A DNA stretch of 64,000 nt from Clostridium sp. M62/1 (GCF_020736365.1 NZ_CP085988.1:3168001-3232000); one strand, 5' to 3'. Numbered from the stretch's first letter, positions 1 through 7,113 are shown. A program made the numbers and translations. The notes: generated by a model not told the origin, from the letters alone.

Positions 1-118
1 TTTCCTTCATTCCATTACATCTGGCAAGGAGCCTGCCAACATGATGTTTGGAAAAAAATCTCTGAACACAGTCAATTAAGTCGTTCTCAACGAAATAGTT
101 TTGTGGTATACTGGACAT
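1..118 (-). CDS. IS transposase, N-terminal part (cut by window edge)
   Basis: Reading leftwards from an ATG at 118 gives 39 residues starting MSSIPQNYFVEND and running off the window without a stop. The ATG has an AAAGGAG Shine-Dalgarno 9 nt upstream (about 128-134). The short motif around FFSKHHVGRLLARCN resembles the N-terminus of DDE transposases of IS4-type elements in Clostridia; this is recognition by memory, not a search. No catalytic residue lies in the visible part. The gene points away from the truncated integrase at 254-1396, so the IS left end must lie between about 140 and 262. It is the likely cause of the integrase truncation. Confidence 0.55.
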   Translation of the reverse strand, partial: MSSIPQNYFVENDLIDCVQRFFSKHHVGRLLARCNGMKE

Positions 119-253
119 GGCATAAATCTCCTTTGTAAAGATGGTTTCTAGTCAATTCCATTATACCAAACGGAACAGATTTATGCTTTTTTTATTGGCT
201 GAAATATTGAATTTTCAAGGATCAACGCACCAATATGGTGTGGGAAGTTTTAG
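119..253. other. IS terminal region abutting the truncated integrase
   Basis: AT-rich, non-coding stretch between the transposase start and the open integrase frame. It contains the transposase Shine-Dalgarno and presumably the IS promoter and terminal repeat. I could not define the repeat, because the other IS end is outside the window. Confidence 0.35.
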
Positions 254-1396
254 TTAGGCACTAAAAAGAAATATCTTTACGACTCCGATCTCGCAAGTCT
301 TCGTGTCAAAGAAAAGCAGATCAACAAAGATAAGGATGATGGCATCCGTACTCAGGAAGCCATGAAGCTTACCCTGAATGATATGTTCAAGGTCTACATG
401 AATAACAACATCAAACTGAAGCCCTCTACCAGAGCAAATTATCTTTACCTGTGGGACTTCTATGTGAAAGAAGAGCCTTTCGCTAACATGCCTCTGCCAC
501 AAATCCACAGAAGTGATATTCTCGCGTTTTATACCAAACTGCTGAAACACGGCTTTGCTATCAACTCACTGGAGAGCATCAACACCATTGTTCACCCTAC
601 GCTTGAAATGGCCGTGGACGACGATTACATCCGCAAAAATCCCAGCAAGGGCATTTACCGCAAGCTCAAGACGGATGGCAGCGCTCCAAAACCTAAACGG
701 CGGATCGCACTCACTAAAACGCAACAGCAGAATTTCCTGCGTTTTATTGCCAAGTCCCCTACATACAGCCATTGGCTCCCCATCATGACTGTGCTCCTTG
801 GAACAGGAATGCGTGTAGCAGAATGTACCGGCATTACCAAAAGCGATATTAACTTGAGCGAAAACACAATCTCCGTCAACCACAACTTAATCTACCGGGT
901 CATTGACGGAAAAGCCGGATTTCACATTACCACTCCCAAAACTGAGAGCGGTACACGAATTATCCCTATCCTCTATCCAGAGGTGGCCGAGCAGCTTCGC
1001 CTCCAGATTGAAACCATCGACGCATTGTATCCAGACGATCAACTGGTGTTAGGAGGAGTTCACGGTTTTGTTTTCCGCAACCGAACCGGCTCATTCATGA
1101 GCGCCCACAATATCAATCGGGCGATTGAGAGAATCAGCGTAACTTACAACATGGAGGAAATGGATCAGGCTGAACTGGAAGACCGTGAACCGGATTTGCT
1201 CCCTCATTTTAGTGTTCACAACTTGCGGCACACCTTCTGTACCCGGCTCTGCGAAAGCACCAACGATGTTAAATTCATTCAGCAAGTCATGGGGCATGCC
1301 GATTTCTCTACCACAATGGACATCTACACCCATATCACACAAGAGAATATGCAGGAGAAGGCAAAAAACATTAGTGTGAACATGAAGCTGATGTAA
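254..1396 (+). pseudogene. Tyrosine recombinase/integrase lacking its N-terminus
   Basis: The frame is open from the codon after a TAG at 251. An internal ATG at 362 gives 344 residues. Residues encoded at 263-361 (KKKYLYDSDLASLRVKEKQ...) align by eye with residues 35-64 of the complete integrase at 2278-3513 (KKRTIYAKSLVKLREREEQ), so about 34 N-terminal residues of the arm-binding domain are missing. The catalytic domain looks intact: Arg in GTGMRVAE, the HNLRHTF box near residue 286, MGHADF, and Tyr near 321 (DIYTHI). No Shine-Dalgarno precedes 362. Family role: integration and excision of Tn916-type elements. It is probably the relic of a neighbouring element, disabled by the IS to its left, although the catalytic domain could still be made. 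Confidence 0.8.
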
Positions 1397-1399
1397 AAA

Positions 1400-1438
1400 G
1401 AAAGGCGAATCTGCATTTTATAAGCAGATCCGCCTTTC
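1400..1438 (+). terminator. Hairpin after the truncated integrase
   Basis: Stem GAAAGGCG-ATCTGC pairs with GCAGAT-CGCCTTTC around a short AT loop, immediately after the integrase stop. It is followed by only a weak T tract, so terminator function is likely but not certain. Confidence 0.6.
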
Positions 1439-1459
1439 ATATTGCTTCATCCGGTTTCG

Positions 1460-1524
1460 TAGGGTCTCACGCAAAAGTTGTAGAAAAGTTGTAGTAACGC
1501 GATTTTTTGTAGTAAATGACCTCT
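1460..1524. other. Possible attachment and arm-site region of the left element
   Basis: Between the integrase terminator and the metG fragment stop codon lie repeated short words: AGTTGTAG twice and TTTGTAGTA once, within 1478-1518. Tn916-type integrases bind short direct repeats at element ends, and the position next to an integrase 3' end fits. This is inference only; the partner end is not in the window. Confidence 0.35.
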
Positions 1525-2001
1525 TTAGTACAGCTTTGCTCCTGCCGGAATACTGTCATCCAGCATCAAAAGATTTAAGCCTTCCCGTCCGTCATACTCG
1601 TACACTGCGGAAATCAACATACCCTCGGAATCAATACCCATCATCTTTCTCGGCGGCAGGTTTGTGATTGCCACACAGGTCTTCCCAACCAGCTCTTCCG
1701 GCTCGTAATACTCGTGAATACCGCTTAAAATGGTGCGTTTCCGGTCTGTTCCGTCATTCAGTGTGAATTTCAGGAGCTTCTTGGACTTCGGCACTGCCTC
1801 ACAGGCTTCGATCTTAACCACTCTGAAATCAGACTTGCTGAATGTCTCAAAGTCTACATCATCTGCAAACAAAGGCTCGATTTTCACCTTGGAAAGATCA
1901 ATCTGTACGCTTGGCGCGGACACGGTTGCAGCCTCTGCAGAACCATTTACCGCTGCTTTTTCGGCTTTGTTTTCAGCCTTCTTTGGGTCCAGGGTCTTCA
2001 T
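1525..2001 (-). pseudogene. metG: Methionyl-tRNA synthetase C-terminal tRNA-binding domain (stranded fragment)
   Basis: 158 codons starting MKTLDPKKAENK. Residues about 50-158 form the OB-fold tRNA-binding domain found at the C-terminus of bacterial MetRS (Trbp111/CsaA-like), with the conserved run FRVVKIEACE, SKKLLKF, KRTILSGI and LPPRKMMGIDSEGM. The catalytic HIGH/KMSKS part is absent. In frame upstream there is a TAG about 18 nt before the ATG and no convincing Shine-Dalgarno. Full MetRS enzymes join such a domain to the catalytic body by a Lys/Ala-rich linker, like residues 8-45 here. The fragment sits between two integrase genes pointing at it, so it may be the 3' part of a metG split by ICE insertion. 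A free-standing Trbp111-like protein is the alternative, but those are nearer 110 residues. Confidence 0.7.
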
Positions 2002-2277
2002 TGTGGGGAATTTTTTTGATTGCTAAGCTAACTCTTGTATATCCTTGTAAACCCTTGGAAAATGGGCTTTCCCGGATTCTATATACTTGGATACTCTTGG
2101 ACGTTTTTTTGACTTTTGTGCGTCCAAAAGATGTCATTCGCCTTAAAATACGTCTTTTTATTTTATGCATGTACTGCTGTGTCAAACACAACAATACTTA
2201 GCAAGTATAACATATTTGCCACAGTATGAATAGGTATATTTTTCAATCTTCAAAGAGTTCAATCGCAGGACTCTTTT
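2002..2277. other. ICE terminal region (probable att and arm sites)
   Basis: A 276-bp non-coding stretch between the metG fragment and the ICE integrase stop. It contains repeated words resembling CTTGTA/CTTGGA at about 2033-2115 (CTCTTGTATATCC, CCTTGTAAACCC, ACTTGGATACTC, CTTGGACG). This fits integrase arm-type sites at the end of an element whose integrase is the outermost gene. The exact att core cannot be fixed without the other junction. Confidence 0.45.
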
Positions 2278-3513
2278 CTAAAAAATATCCATATTTTTTG
2301 ATAATTTCTCAATTACTGATTTGGTAACATCTGGGTTTGCTTCTGCATATATGTTCATGGTAGTTGATACATCAGCATGTCCCATTACCTCTTGAATTAC
2401 TTTGATGTTGGTTTCATTCTCGCAAAATCTTGATGCAAACGTATGTCTAAAGATATGGCAGGAGAATCTTGGAATCATAACAGGTTCTCTCTTCTCCTTT
2501 TTAGCAGTTACCTCTTCTTCTGAATTATGTGTATCCACAATTCTCTTGATTGCCCGGTTTACTGCTGCTGGGTTATGTGGCATCCCAAATCGGTTTGTAA
2601 ATACAAAATTGGTCATCCCATCCACATTCTCAACACAAAAGCCTTCCTGCTTCTGTCTCTCATATTCTTCCTGAAGCACATCATATACCTGCTGCATCAT
2701 AGGTATTCTACGATTACCAGCTTCCGTCTTTGGCAAAGATACTCTAAACTCACATTTATATGAATCATCCGCTCTCTGGTAATAGGTTAAGCTATGATTG
2801 ATATCAATGATTCGATTCTCCAAATCAATATCATCCCAGCGTACTCCGATTGCTTCTCCTATTCTGCATCCAGTTCCTAACAAAAATACAAAAAATGGAT
2901 ACCAGTGATAAAAGAACGGATTCTTTGCTACATACTCCATGAATTTTCTCTGCTGATCCACAGTCAACGCTCGCCTTGTTTTTCTGACACCACCATTACG
3001 CTTTTTTACTTCACAGTATGCTCCGTCTACCGGATTCTTCCTTATGATATCATCTCTGACAGCAAGCTGAAATGTAGGTCTTAATACTGTGTTAATTGTC
3101 TCAAGCGTATTAATCTGTAATCCCTGATTATTAATCAAGTCTGTATAAAAGAACAACACGTCTGAGTATTTCACATCTCTTACTTTCTTCTTGCCAAATG
3201 TATCACGAATAAAATGATTCCATGTATACAAATAATTACTGTAAGTAGTGCTGCGCAATTCTGTTTTAGTTGATATGTACCTGTCAAACAAAAAGTTTAC
3301 ATCAGCCTTTCCTGCGACATAGATATCAAGTCCATCCAACTGGTCTTTTTGTAACTGTTCTTCTCTTTCTCGAAGTTTTACCAAAGACTTTGCATAAATG
3401 GTTCTTTTCTTGCCTAATGGATCAATATATACATATGAGTATCTTCCGTCGCCTTTTCTGTAACCCTCACCCTTTCTTAATACTCTGCCTTTACCATCTT
3501 TTCTACAAGCCAT
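2278..3513 (-). CDS. ICE tyrosine integrase
   Basis: 411 residues. It catalyses site-specific integration and excision of the element via a covalent 3'-phosphotyrosine. The N-terminal 60 residues resemble the Tn916-type arm-binding fold (Gly/Arg-rich start, YSYVYIDPLGKKRTIYAKS). Next comes a SAM-like core-binding domain, about residues 75-180. The catalytic domain carries Arg in LLGTGCRIGEA, the HIFRHTF box near 353, MGHADVSTT, and Tyr in NIYAEA near 387. Length is typical of the family. The start has a GGAAAGGAG Shine-Dalgarno. It is the last gene of the minus-strand module, downstream of a small ribbon-helix-helix gene, and faces the element end. Confidence 0.95.
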   Translation of the reverse strand: MACRKDGKGRVLRKGEGYRKGDGRYSYVYIDPLGKKRTIYAKSLVKLREREEQLQKDQLDGLDIYVAGKADVNFLFDRYISTKTELRSTTYSNYLYTWNHFIRDTFGKKKVRDVKYSDVLFFYTDLINNQGLQINTLETINTVLRPTFQLAVRDDIIRKNPVDGAYCEVKKRNGGVRKTRRALTVDQQRKFMEYVAKNPFFYHWYPFFVFLLGTGCRIGEAIGVRWDDIDLENRIIDINHSLTYYQRADDSYKCEFRVSLPKTEAGNRRIPMMQQVYDVLQEEYERQKQEGFCVENVDGMTNFVFTNRFGMPHNPAAVNRAIKRIVDTHNSEEEVTAKKEKREPVMIPRFSCHIFRHTFASRFCENETNIKVIQEVMGHADVSTTMNIYAEANPDVTKSVIEKLSKNMDIF

Positions 3514-3545
3514 TATTCTCTCCTTTCCGGAGAAAAGAGCCTGTT

Positions 3546-3722
3546 CTACTGATTAGCCTGCTGCTTCATTTGTAATTCAACACCCATTCTAATCAATTGC
3601 GAAATGGATAGATTATGAGTCTCAGCATACTCAACCATTATCTGGTATTCCTCTTCTTTGAATTTAACAGTCACCTTATGATCAAAAGGTTTCTCTGCTT
3701 TTGGTCTTCCAGTTCTAGCCAT
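3546..3722 (-). CDS. Small ribbon-helix-helix-like protein
   Basis: 58 residues from an ATG with AGGAGG 7 nt upstream: MARTGRPKAEKPFDH, then a strand-like KVTVKF and two helices (EEYQIMVEYAETHNLSISQLIRMGVEL). The basic GRPK start plus strand-helix-helix pattern is typical of CopG/Arc-type repressors and accessory recombination factors. It sits 32 bp upstream of the integrase and probably shares its transcript, so control of int or assistance in the intasome are plausible roles (inference). Confidence 0.75.
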   Translation of the reverse strand: MARTGRPKAEKPFDHKVTVKFKEEEYQIMVEYAETHNLSISQLIRMGVELQMKQQANQ

Positions 3723-3856
3723 CTGTATGCCTCCTTCATATCTTAATCATATTATACTTTTGGTCTGACCGAAAGTCAATACATTTTTTCTCTTTTGGCT
3801 CATTTTTCTCCATACTTGTTTGTATTTCTTCTATACTAATGCGTCATTTCTCATAA
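3723..3856. promoter_or_regulatory. AT-rich spacer upstream of the RHH-int pair
   Basis: About 130 bp between the excisionase-like gene and the RHH gene, containing the AGGAGG site and AT-rich sequence that could hold an int promoter. I see no clear -35/-10 pair and do not call one. Confidence 0.3.
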
Positions 3857-4069
3857 TTACTTATAAAACTCGTCATCTACAATGTGGAAAGTTTCAAGAT
3901 ATTCGTCAATAATATCCAGATTAACCAACACCAGCTGATTCACTTTATAACATGCCTTTGCATCCTTCGCTAACTGCATAAACTTTGACACACTCATTGA
4001 ATACATCTCTGCTCCTTCTGAATATCTAACAAATCTTTTATTATTAGTCTTTTTAGTTCTGCTGTCCAT
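3857..4069 (-). CDS. Small excisionase-like DNA-binding protein (DUF6462-type)
   Basis: 70 residues. After a Lys-rich N-terminus, RFVRYSEGAEMYSMSVSKFMQLAKDA looks like the winged-helix entry of MerR/excisionase-type proteins, followed by a wing-like VNQLVLVNLDIIDEYLETF. Similar 60-75 residue proteins occur beside integrases in Clostridial ICEs and have been labelled DUF6462 (recalled, not searched). The Shine-Dalgarno is GGAGGAG. Its 5' end overlaps the MazF-like gene by 17 nt, implying translational coupling. Likely a recombination directionality factor; an antitoxin role is the alternative. Confidence 0.7.
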   Translation of the reverse strand: MDSRTKKTNNKRFVRYSEGAEMYSMSVSKFMQLAKDAKACYKVNQLVLVNLDIIDEYLETFHIVDDEFYK

Positions 4070-4490
4070 TTGCTAACTCCTCCATTACCATTTTGCGAGC
4101 TACAGGTAACAGATCAAACTGTCGTATCAATGCTCTGTCTATTTCTTCTCTCACGCCTGAATCCTCAATGACAGTTCCACTTTTTGCTCTAATGCAGCCT
4201 TTTGAAATTGTCTGTGCATCTTCAGGCATAAAATCAGAGATCTTACTTAATCCAAATCCACTCACATCCTTCGGATTTAAAATCACATGTACCGGAATAT
4301 CCTTTAACTTACTGCTCAAAGGGACTACTGACACCTGCGGTGCACCATCATGATTGCTTGCATCACATGAAATAATTATTCCTGGTCTGATTCCGCCCTG
4401 AATGCCATGTGGGTTTTTCCCAAAATCCGCATACACGACATCAAATTTATTATATTTACCATACTTTCTTTTTTCTGTTCGTCTGCTCAT
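4053..4490 (-). CDS. MazF/PemK-like toxin domain protein
   Basis: 145 residues. Residues about 16-75 carry the hallmark order of the PemK/MazF endoribonuclease fold: FDVVYADFG, GGIRPGIIISCD (the G-x-RP loop with the catalytic-type Arg), then VSVVPLSSKLKDIPVHV. The C-terminal half ends in a helix-rich tail. MazF proteins cleave mRNA at short motifs and are normally neutralised by an upstream antitoxin; no MazE-like gene is recognisable here. The neighbours are a recombinase-like gene 2 nt upstream and the excisionase-like gene overlapping downstream. The start has AAGGGAG. It may serve element maintenance or act as a growth brake during transfer (inference). Confidence 0.75.
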   Translation of the reverse strand: MSRRTEKRKYGKYNKFDVVYADFGKNPHGIQGGIRPGIIISCDASNHDGAPQVSVVPLSSKLKDIPVHVILNPKDVSGFGLSKISDFMPEDAQTISKGCIRAKSGTVIEDSGVREEIDRALIRQFDLLPVARKMVMEELANGQQN

Positions 4491-4492
4491 AT

Positions 4493-4864
4493 CTATGCTC
4501 CCTTCTTGATGTGCATATCCAATCTGCCCTCATCTACAGTCACCACAATGCCGCCTGCTTCAATAACCAGTCCTACCTTAAAATAAGCATCTGCGACACT
4601 GCTGGATATAGCTGCCATATTCGCAACAACTACTCCACTGATTTGCTTTTTGCGGATCATATTCACAATCTGATTCCACTGGCGATCAACATCACTCTGC
4701 GAAAAGCCATTGCGTCTCATCTTTCCAACGATTGAATATTCTTTTCTCTTTACAAATTCATGTATATATTTGCTCTGCTTGTCTTCAAGCATATTTACTT
4801 TTTCTAGTGGAGCCTGCACTGAAAGATATTCTATGCAATCCATCTTTTTAATCTTTCTTCTCAT
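4493..4864 (-). CDS. Serine-recombinase-like N-terminal domain protein, no visible catalytic motif
   Basis: 123 residues. The middle, KQSKYIHEFVKRKEYSIVGKMRRNGFSQSDVDRQWNQIVNMIRKKQISGVVVANMAAISSS..., follows the pattern of a resolvase N-terminal domain: helix, strand with G-x-x, Arg-containing helix, then strand SGVVV followed by the usual 'loop R' position. The Y-x-R-x-S catalytic start of serine recombinases is missing. It lies 10 nt after the XRE gene and 2 nt before the MazF-like gene, in the same operon. It resembles 5400-5807 in design. Function unknown; a regulatory or architectural derivative is possible. Confidence 0.55.
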   Translation of the reverse strand: MRRKIKKMDCIEYLSVQAPLEKVNMLEDKQSKYIHEFVKRKEYSIVGKMRRNGFSQSDVDRQWNQIVNMIRKKQISGVVVANMAAISSSVADAYFKVGLVIEAGGIVVTVDEGRLDMHIKKGA

Positions 4865-4874
4865 TTTCTGCCTC

Positions 4875-5195
4875 CTATGCTGACTTCAAAGCCTGCTCTA
4901 TCATAAAATCAAATGTCTTTTTCAAATAATCCTGCTTATCTGCAGGTAACTGCTTAAGTCTCGAATCTAATGAATCCGGTGTACATTCTATTGCAAGTAA
5001 GGTATTTGCATCTGTTTCATAAACTTCCATAAGCATATACAGGTTTTTCATGCTCAAGTTTCTTCCTCCTTGCTCCACCTGTCCAAGCGTCGAAACACTT
5101 ATTCCGGTTTTAGCGGCAACCTCTTCAATGAGAAGTCCTTTGTCCTTACGGATATCACGAATCACCGGACCAATTTTATATCCTTCATATTTCAT
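4875..5195 (-). CDS. XRE-family helix-turn-helix regulator
   Basis: 106 residues when started at the ATG with GGAGGG 7 nt upstream. An earlier in-frame start at 5210 lacks a ribosome site. HTH at about residues 8-62: IRDIRKDKGLLIEEVAAKTGISVSTLGQVEQGGRNLSMKNLYMLMEVYE. A C-terminal helical tail (LPADKQDYLKKTFDFMIEQAL) is likely for dimerisation. It overlaps the preceding 73-codon ORF by 11 nt. It probably controls the integration module; no operator could be assigned to it specifically. Confidence 0.85.
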   Translation of the reverse strand: MKYEGYKIGPVIRDIRKDKGLLIEEVAAKTGISVSTLGQVEQGGRNLSMKNLYMLMEVYETDANTLLAIECTPDSLDSRLKQLPADKQDYLKKTFDFMIEQALKSA

Positions 5196-5406
5196 CGTCG
5201 TACCCTCCATTGTCCCGTGCCATTTCTCTAAGCATCTCTACCGCCGCATCTTCTGTTTCATACTGACCAAGCCACTTCCCACTTGAATCATGTACAACTG
5301 TTCCGAATGCAGTCTGTGTAAATCTGCAATCCTTCACAGCCGGGACTTGTTTGTCCCGACCGGAATGATTTTCTGTTGTCGATCTACCAAAGGACTCCGT
5401 TAGCAT
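5185..5406 (-). CDS. Small hypothetical protein in regulatory operon
   Basis: 73 codons. The ATG overlaps the end of the upstream recombinase-like gene (the ATG lies within GGATGCTAA) and has GAGG 7 nt upstream, a coupling arrangement. The C-terminal part QTAFGTVVHDSSGKWLGQYETEDAAVEML looks like a small alpha/beta unit; the N-terminal 28 residues are polar. A hairpin (CGGGAC/GTCCCG, 5342-5359) lies inside the 5' third, so translation may begin later. Not recognised. Confidence 0.5.
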   Translation of the reverse strand: MLTESFGRSTTENHSGRDKQVPAVKDCRFTQTAFGTVVHDSSGKWLGQYETEDAAVEMLREMARDNGGYDDEI

Positions 5407-5807
5407 CCAAAGTCCTCTGCATGAGATACAGTAATTGGCACTGGACCGACTTCAAGAGAATAGAGCCATATGCCCATATCTGTGATGGTCTTCACAAATT
5501 CCTCCAGATCATAAATGTCATCGGTGATCTCATTCAGGCTTCTGACTACTACAACCTCAAAATCTTCCTCTTTAAGTGTTGCAAAGAAAGCATTCAGTGC
5601 TTCTCTGTCATAGTCCCTTGTCATTGAGCGATCACAATACGCATCATTTATTATTACTCCATTAGGTATTGCCTGATCACGCATACTTTCAACCATCTGG
5701 ACTACATTGAGTTCCGCTCTGCGTGACTTTACAAATGCAATACCCTTTGCAAGCTCCTGATTATCTGTACCTTCGTTTCCTACTAAGTTAAAATCTCTTT
5801 TTTTCAT
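5400..5807 (-). CDS. Serine-recombinase-like protein, no visible catalytic motif
   Basis: 135 residues from the ATG at 5807 (AAAGGAG upstream); the open frame extends further 5' but without a ribosome site. Residues about 45-125 match the serine-recombinase N-terminal domain pattern: MRDQAIPNGVIINDAYCDRSMTRDYDREALNAFFATLKEEDFEVVVVRSLNEITDDIYDLEEFVKTITDMGIWLYSL, that is strand, Asp, Arg helix, VVVVRSLNEI at the conserved 'V-x-x-L-x-R' strand, helix, and G-(I/V) strand. The nucleophilic Ser motif and the DNA-binding tail are absent. It is the first gene after the operator at 5920-5957, probably repressed by the divergence-side XRE protein. Confidence 0.6.
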   Translation of the reverse strand: MKKRDFNLVGNEGTDNQELAKGIAFVKSRRAELNVVQMVESMRDQAIPNGVIINDAYCDRSMTRDYDREALNAFFATLKEEDFEVVVVRSLNEITDDIYDLEEFVKTITDMGIWLYSLEVGPVPITVSHAEDFGC

Positions 5808-5924
5808 TTTGTTATCTCCTTTACGATTTCGTATTGGAGAGTTTTGGCGCCTCCACTCTCGTGGTGTGCTGTATCTCAAGCACAAGTATATTGTAATCTG
5901 CCACACCTTAATTGCCGACCGTGT

Positions 5925-5957
5925 ACAGGCGACAATTATGTCGTGTAAACACGACAA
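5925..5957. promoter_or_regulatory. Palindromic operator upstream of the 5807-3.9 kb operon
   Basis: Perfect inverted repeat TTGTCGTG-TTTA... readable as GTCGTG TAAA CACGAC at about 5940-5955, with a second degenerate copy (GACCGTGTACAGGCGAC) immediately to its left. It lies in the 150-bp gap between the XRE gene at 5958-6305 and the operon starting at 5807. This is a typical position for an XRE repressor site (inference). Confidence 0.55.
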
Positions 5958-6305
5958 TCACTTTTCAACTGACACGCTTTTCATTGCTTTCATCATTGCA
6001 AGACACTGTCTTATCTGCAATTCATCCATATCTGAAAGAACATCCATTGCCTCAGATAATAGTTCCGACTTTTCTTCATTCTTTCCATACATTATGAAAT
6101 CAACAGATACACCAAGTACGATTGCTAGATTATCTAATGTCTGTGTCTTAAAATCTCCACCATTTTCAATCGCAGATAATGCTTGTCTGCCTATACCTAC
6201 TCTATGAGCTAACTCATCCTGTGATAATCCTATCTCCTTTCTTCTATCAGCAATTCGTATTCCTCTCTCATAATCCTTTTCTCTTGTCTGTGCTTTACTG
6301 CTCAT
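5958..6305 (-). CDS. XRE-family repressor
   Basis: 115 residues. HTH at about 18-72: IRIADRRKEIGLSQDELAHRVGIGRQALSAIENGGDFKTQTLDNLAIVLGVSVDFIMYG, a canonical Cro/C1-type domain. A C-terminal helix pair (LSEAMDVLSDMDELQIRQCLAMMKAMKS) follows. The start has AAGGAGG 5-6 nt upstream. It is followed directly by a palindromic operator region, then the operon for the recombinase-like, toxin-like and int genes. It is the best candidate for the repressor of that operon. Confidence 0.88.
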   Translation of the reverse strand: MSSKAQTREKDYERGIRIADRRKEIGLSQDELAHRVGIGRQALSAIENGGDFKTQTLDNLAIVLGVSVDFIMYGKNEEKSELLSEAMDVLSDMDELQIRQCLAMMKAMKSVSVEK

Positions 6306-6362
6306 AAATCCTCCTTGCCGCCCTTGGAAACGAACAAGTCGGATTACCTTTACAGCACAAAA

Positions 6363-6414
6363 AGACGCACGAGGAAACCAGTATCATAAATACTGTTCGT
6401 TTCCCCTGCGTCTC
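6363..6414 (-). terminator. Long hairpin upstream of the XRE repressor gene
   Basis: Three-part stem in order AGACGCA, GAGGAAAC, CAGTAT / ATACTG, GTTTCC, TGCGTCT with a 4-nt apical loop. Read on the minus strand it is followed by TTTTTG, as in a factor-independent terminator for the operon above. The word GGAAACGAACA occurs in its minus-strand arm and again in the opposite orientation at about 6329-6339, so an additional regulatory role is possible. Confidence 0.6.
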
Positions 6415-6473
6415 TGGTGCTTCCATCTTTTGATGTGCCCTTATCAGGTGGGCTATAATTTAATTTTCAATCG

Positions 6474-6698
6474 TTATATTCTGAAAGTTCCATTCTCAGA
6501 ATGTTCCTTCATCATTCCCTCGGAATACTTCTTGAGTATCATCACTCGCTTGCATCTGTCACACTTAATTCCAATATTCTGAAGTGCTACAGCGGAATCA
6601 TCACCGCATACAAAATATTCCATCATTAACTTGTTGCATTTTTTACATCTAATTTCTATAACATTTTCTTTGTTCAATTCAGTTCGCTCCTTATTCAT
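6474..6698 (-). CDS. Com-like zinc-ribbon protein
   Basis: 74 residues with two CxxC pairs: RCKKCNKLM at about 17-25 and KCDRCKRVM at about 45-53. This fits a four-cysteine zinc ribbon. The phrase EIRCKKCNKL ... IKCDRCK resembles the Mu Com family of small RNA-binding translational regulators. No strong Shine-Dalgarno is visible. It lies downstream of a hairpin-rich 155-bp spacer after the SOS-like operon. Role unknown; a nucleic-acid-binding regulator is the reasonable guess. Confidence 0.65.
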   Translation of the reverse strand: MNKERTELNKENVIEIRCKKCNKLMMEYFVCGDDSAVALQNIGIKCDRCKRVMILKKYSEGMMKEHSENGTFRI

Positions 6699-6853
6699 AC
6701 AAAATCATCAATTTACAATTCTGTACTCGTAAAGGAAAGGGAAATCACCTTTGCAAGCCTTTTGCCGGGAGTTCCGATGAATGTCTGCACATTCCCCGGC
6801 TTTGCTGATCTAAAGCCAACTGACATATTGTGTGCTGTCAGCACACAATCACA
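6699..6853. promoter_or_regulatory. Structured spacer with two strong inverted repeats
   Basis: Contains ATTGTGTGCTG-T-CAGCACACAAT (6827-6849; two 11-bp arms around a single base) and GCCGGG...GAATGT-CTGC-ACATTC-CCCGGC (about 6767-6804). The first lies 5 bp past the stop of the 6854-7099 gene and may act as a terminator or an operator. The second lies in the leader of the zinc-ribbon gene. Confidence 0.5.
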
Positions 6854-7099
6854 TCAGGCTCCGGCTCTTTCCATAAACCACATATTGTTATCTTCATAGA
6901 AAAGGAATATTTCCTTTCCATCTACCACACAGGTATAACGCTCTCCAACTCCACCAGCCCTTGTACTGGCTGCTCTGCGCTTGTCTTTTACTCGTGTAAT
7001 CTCATACTTTCTGCCATCTTCCCATGTTATCTCTTTGGGAATGAGCAGTCCGTCCTTTGAAAACTCTGCAAGTACATCAACATATACCTTATTGCTCAA
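6854..7099 (-). CDS. Small conserved protein of the dinB operon
   Basis: 81 residues from a TTG at 7099 that has AAGGAAGG 7 nt upstream; the open frame goes further 5' only by overlapping the LexA-like gene. Sequence pattern VYVDVLAEFSKDGLLIPKEITWEDGRKYEITRV, then a basic patch (KDKRRAASTRAGGVGERYTC) and a beta-rich end. Small proteins of this type are found next to Y-family polymerases in Firmicute mobile elements (recalled). Possibly a polymerase partner. No catalytic motif is seen. Confidence 0.7.
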   Translation of the reverse strand: MSNKVYVDVLAEFSKDGLLIPKEITWEDGRKYEITRVKDKRRAASTRAGGVGERYTCVVDGKEIFLFYEDNNMWFMERAGA

Positions 7100-7113
7100 T
7101 GTAATCACCTTCC

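Noticed and set aside
566-883. Minus-strand ORFs inside the truncated integrase
   Set aside because: Shadows of the integrase reading frame with no supporting signals.
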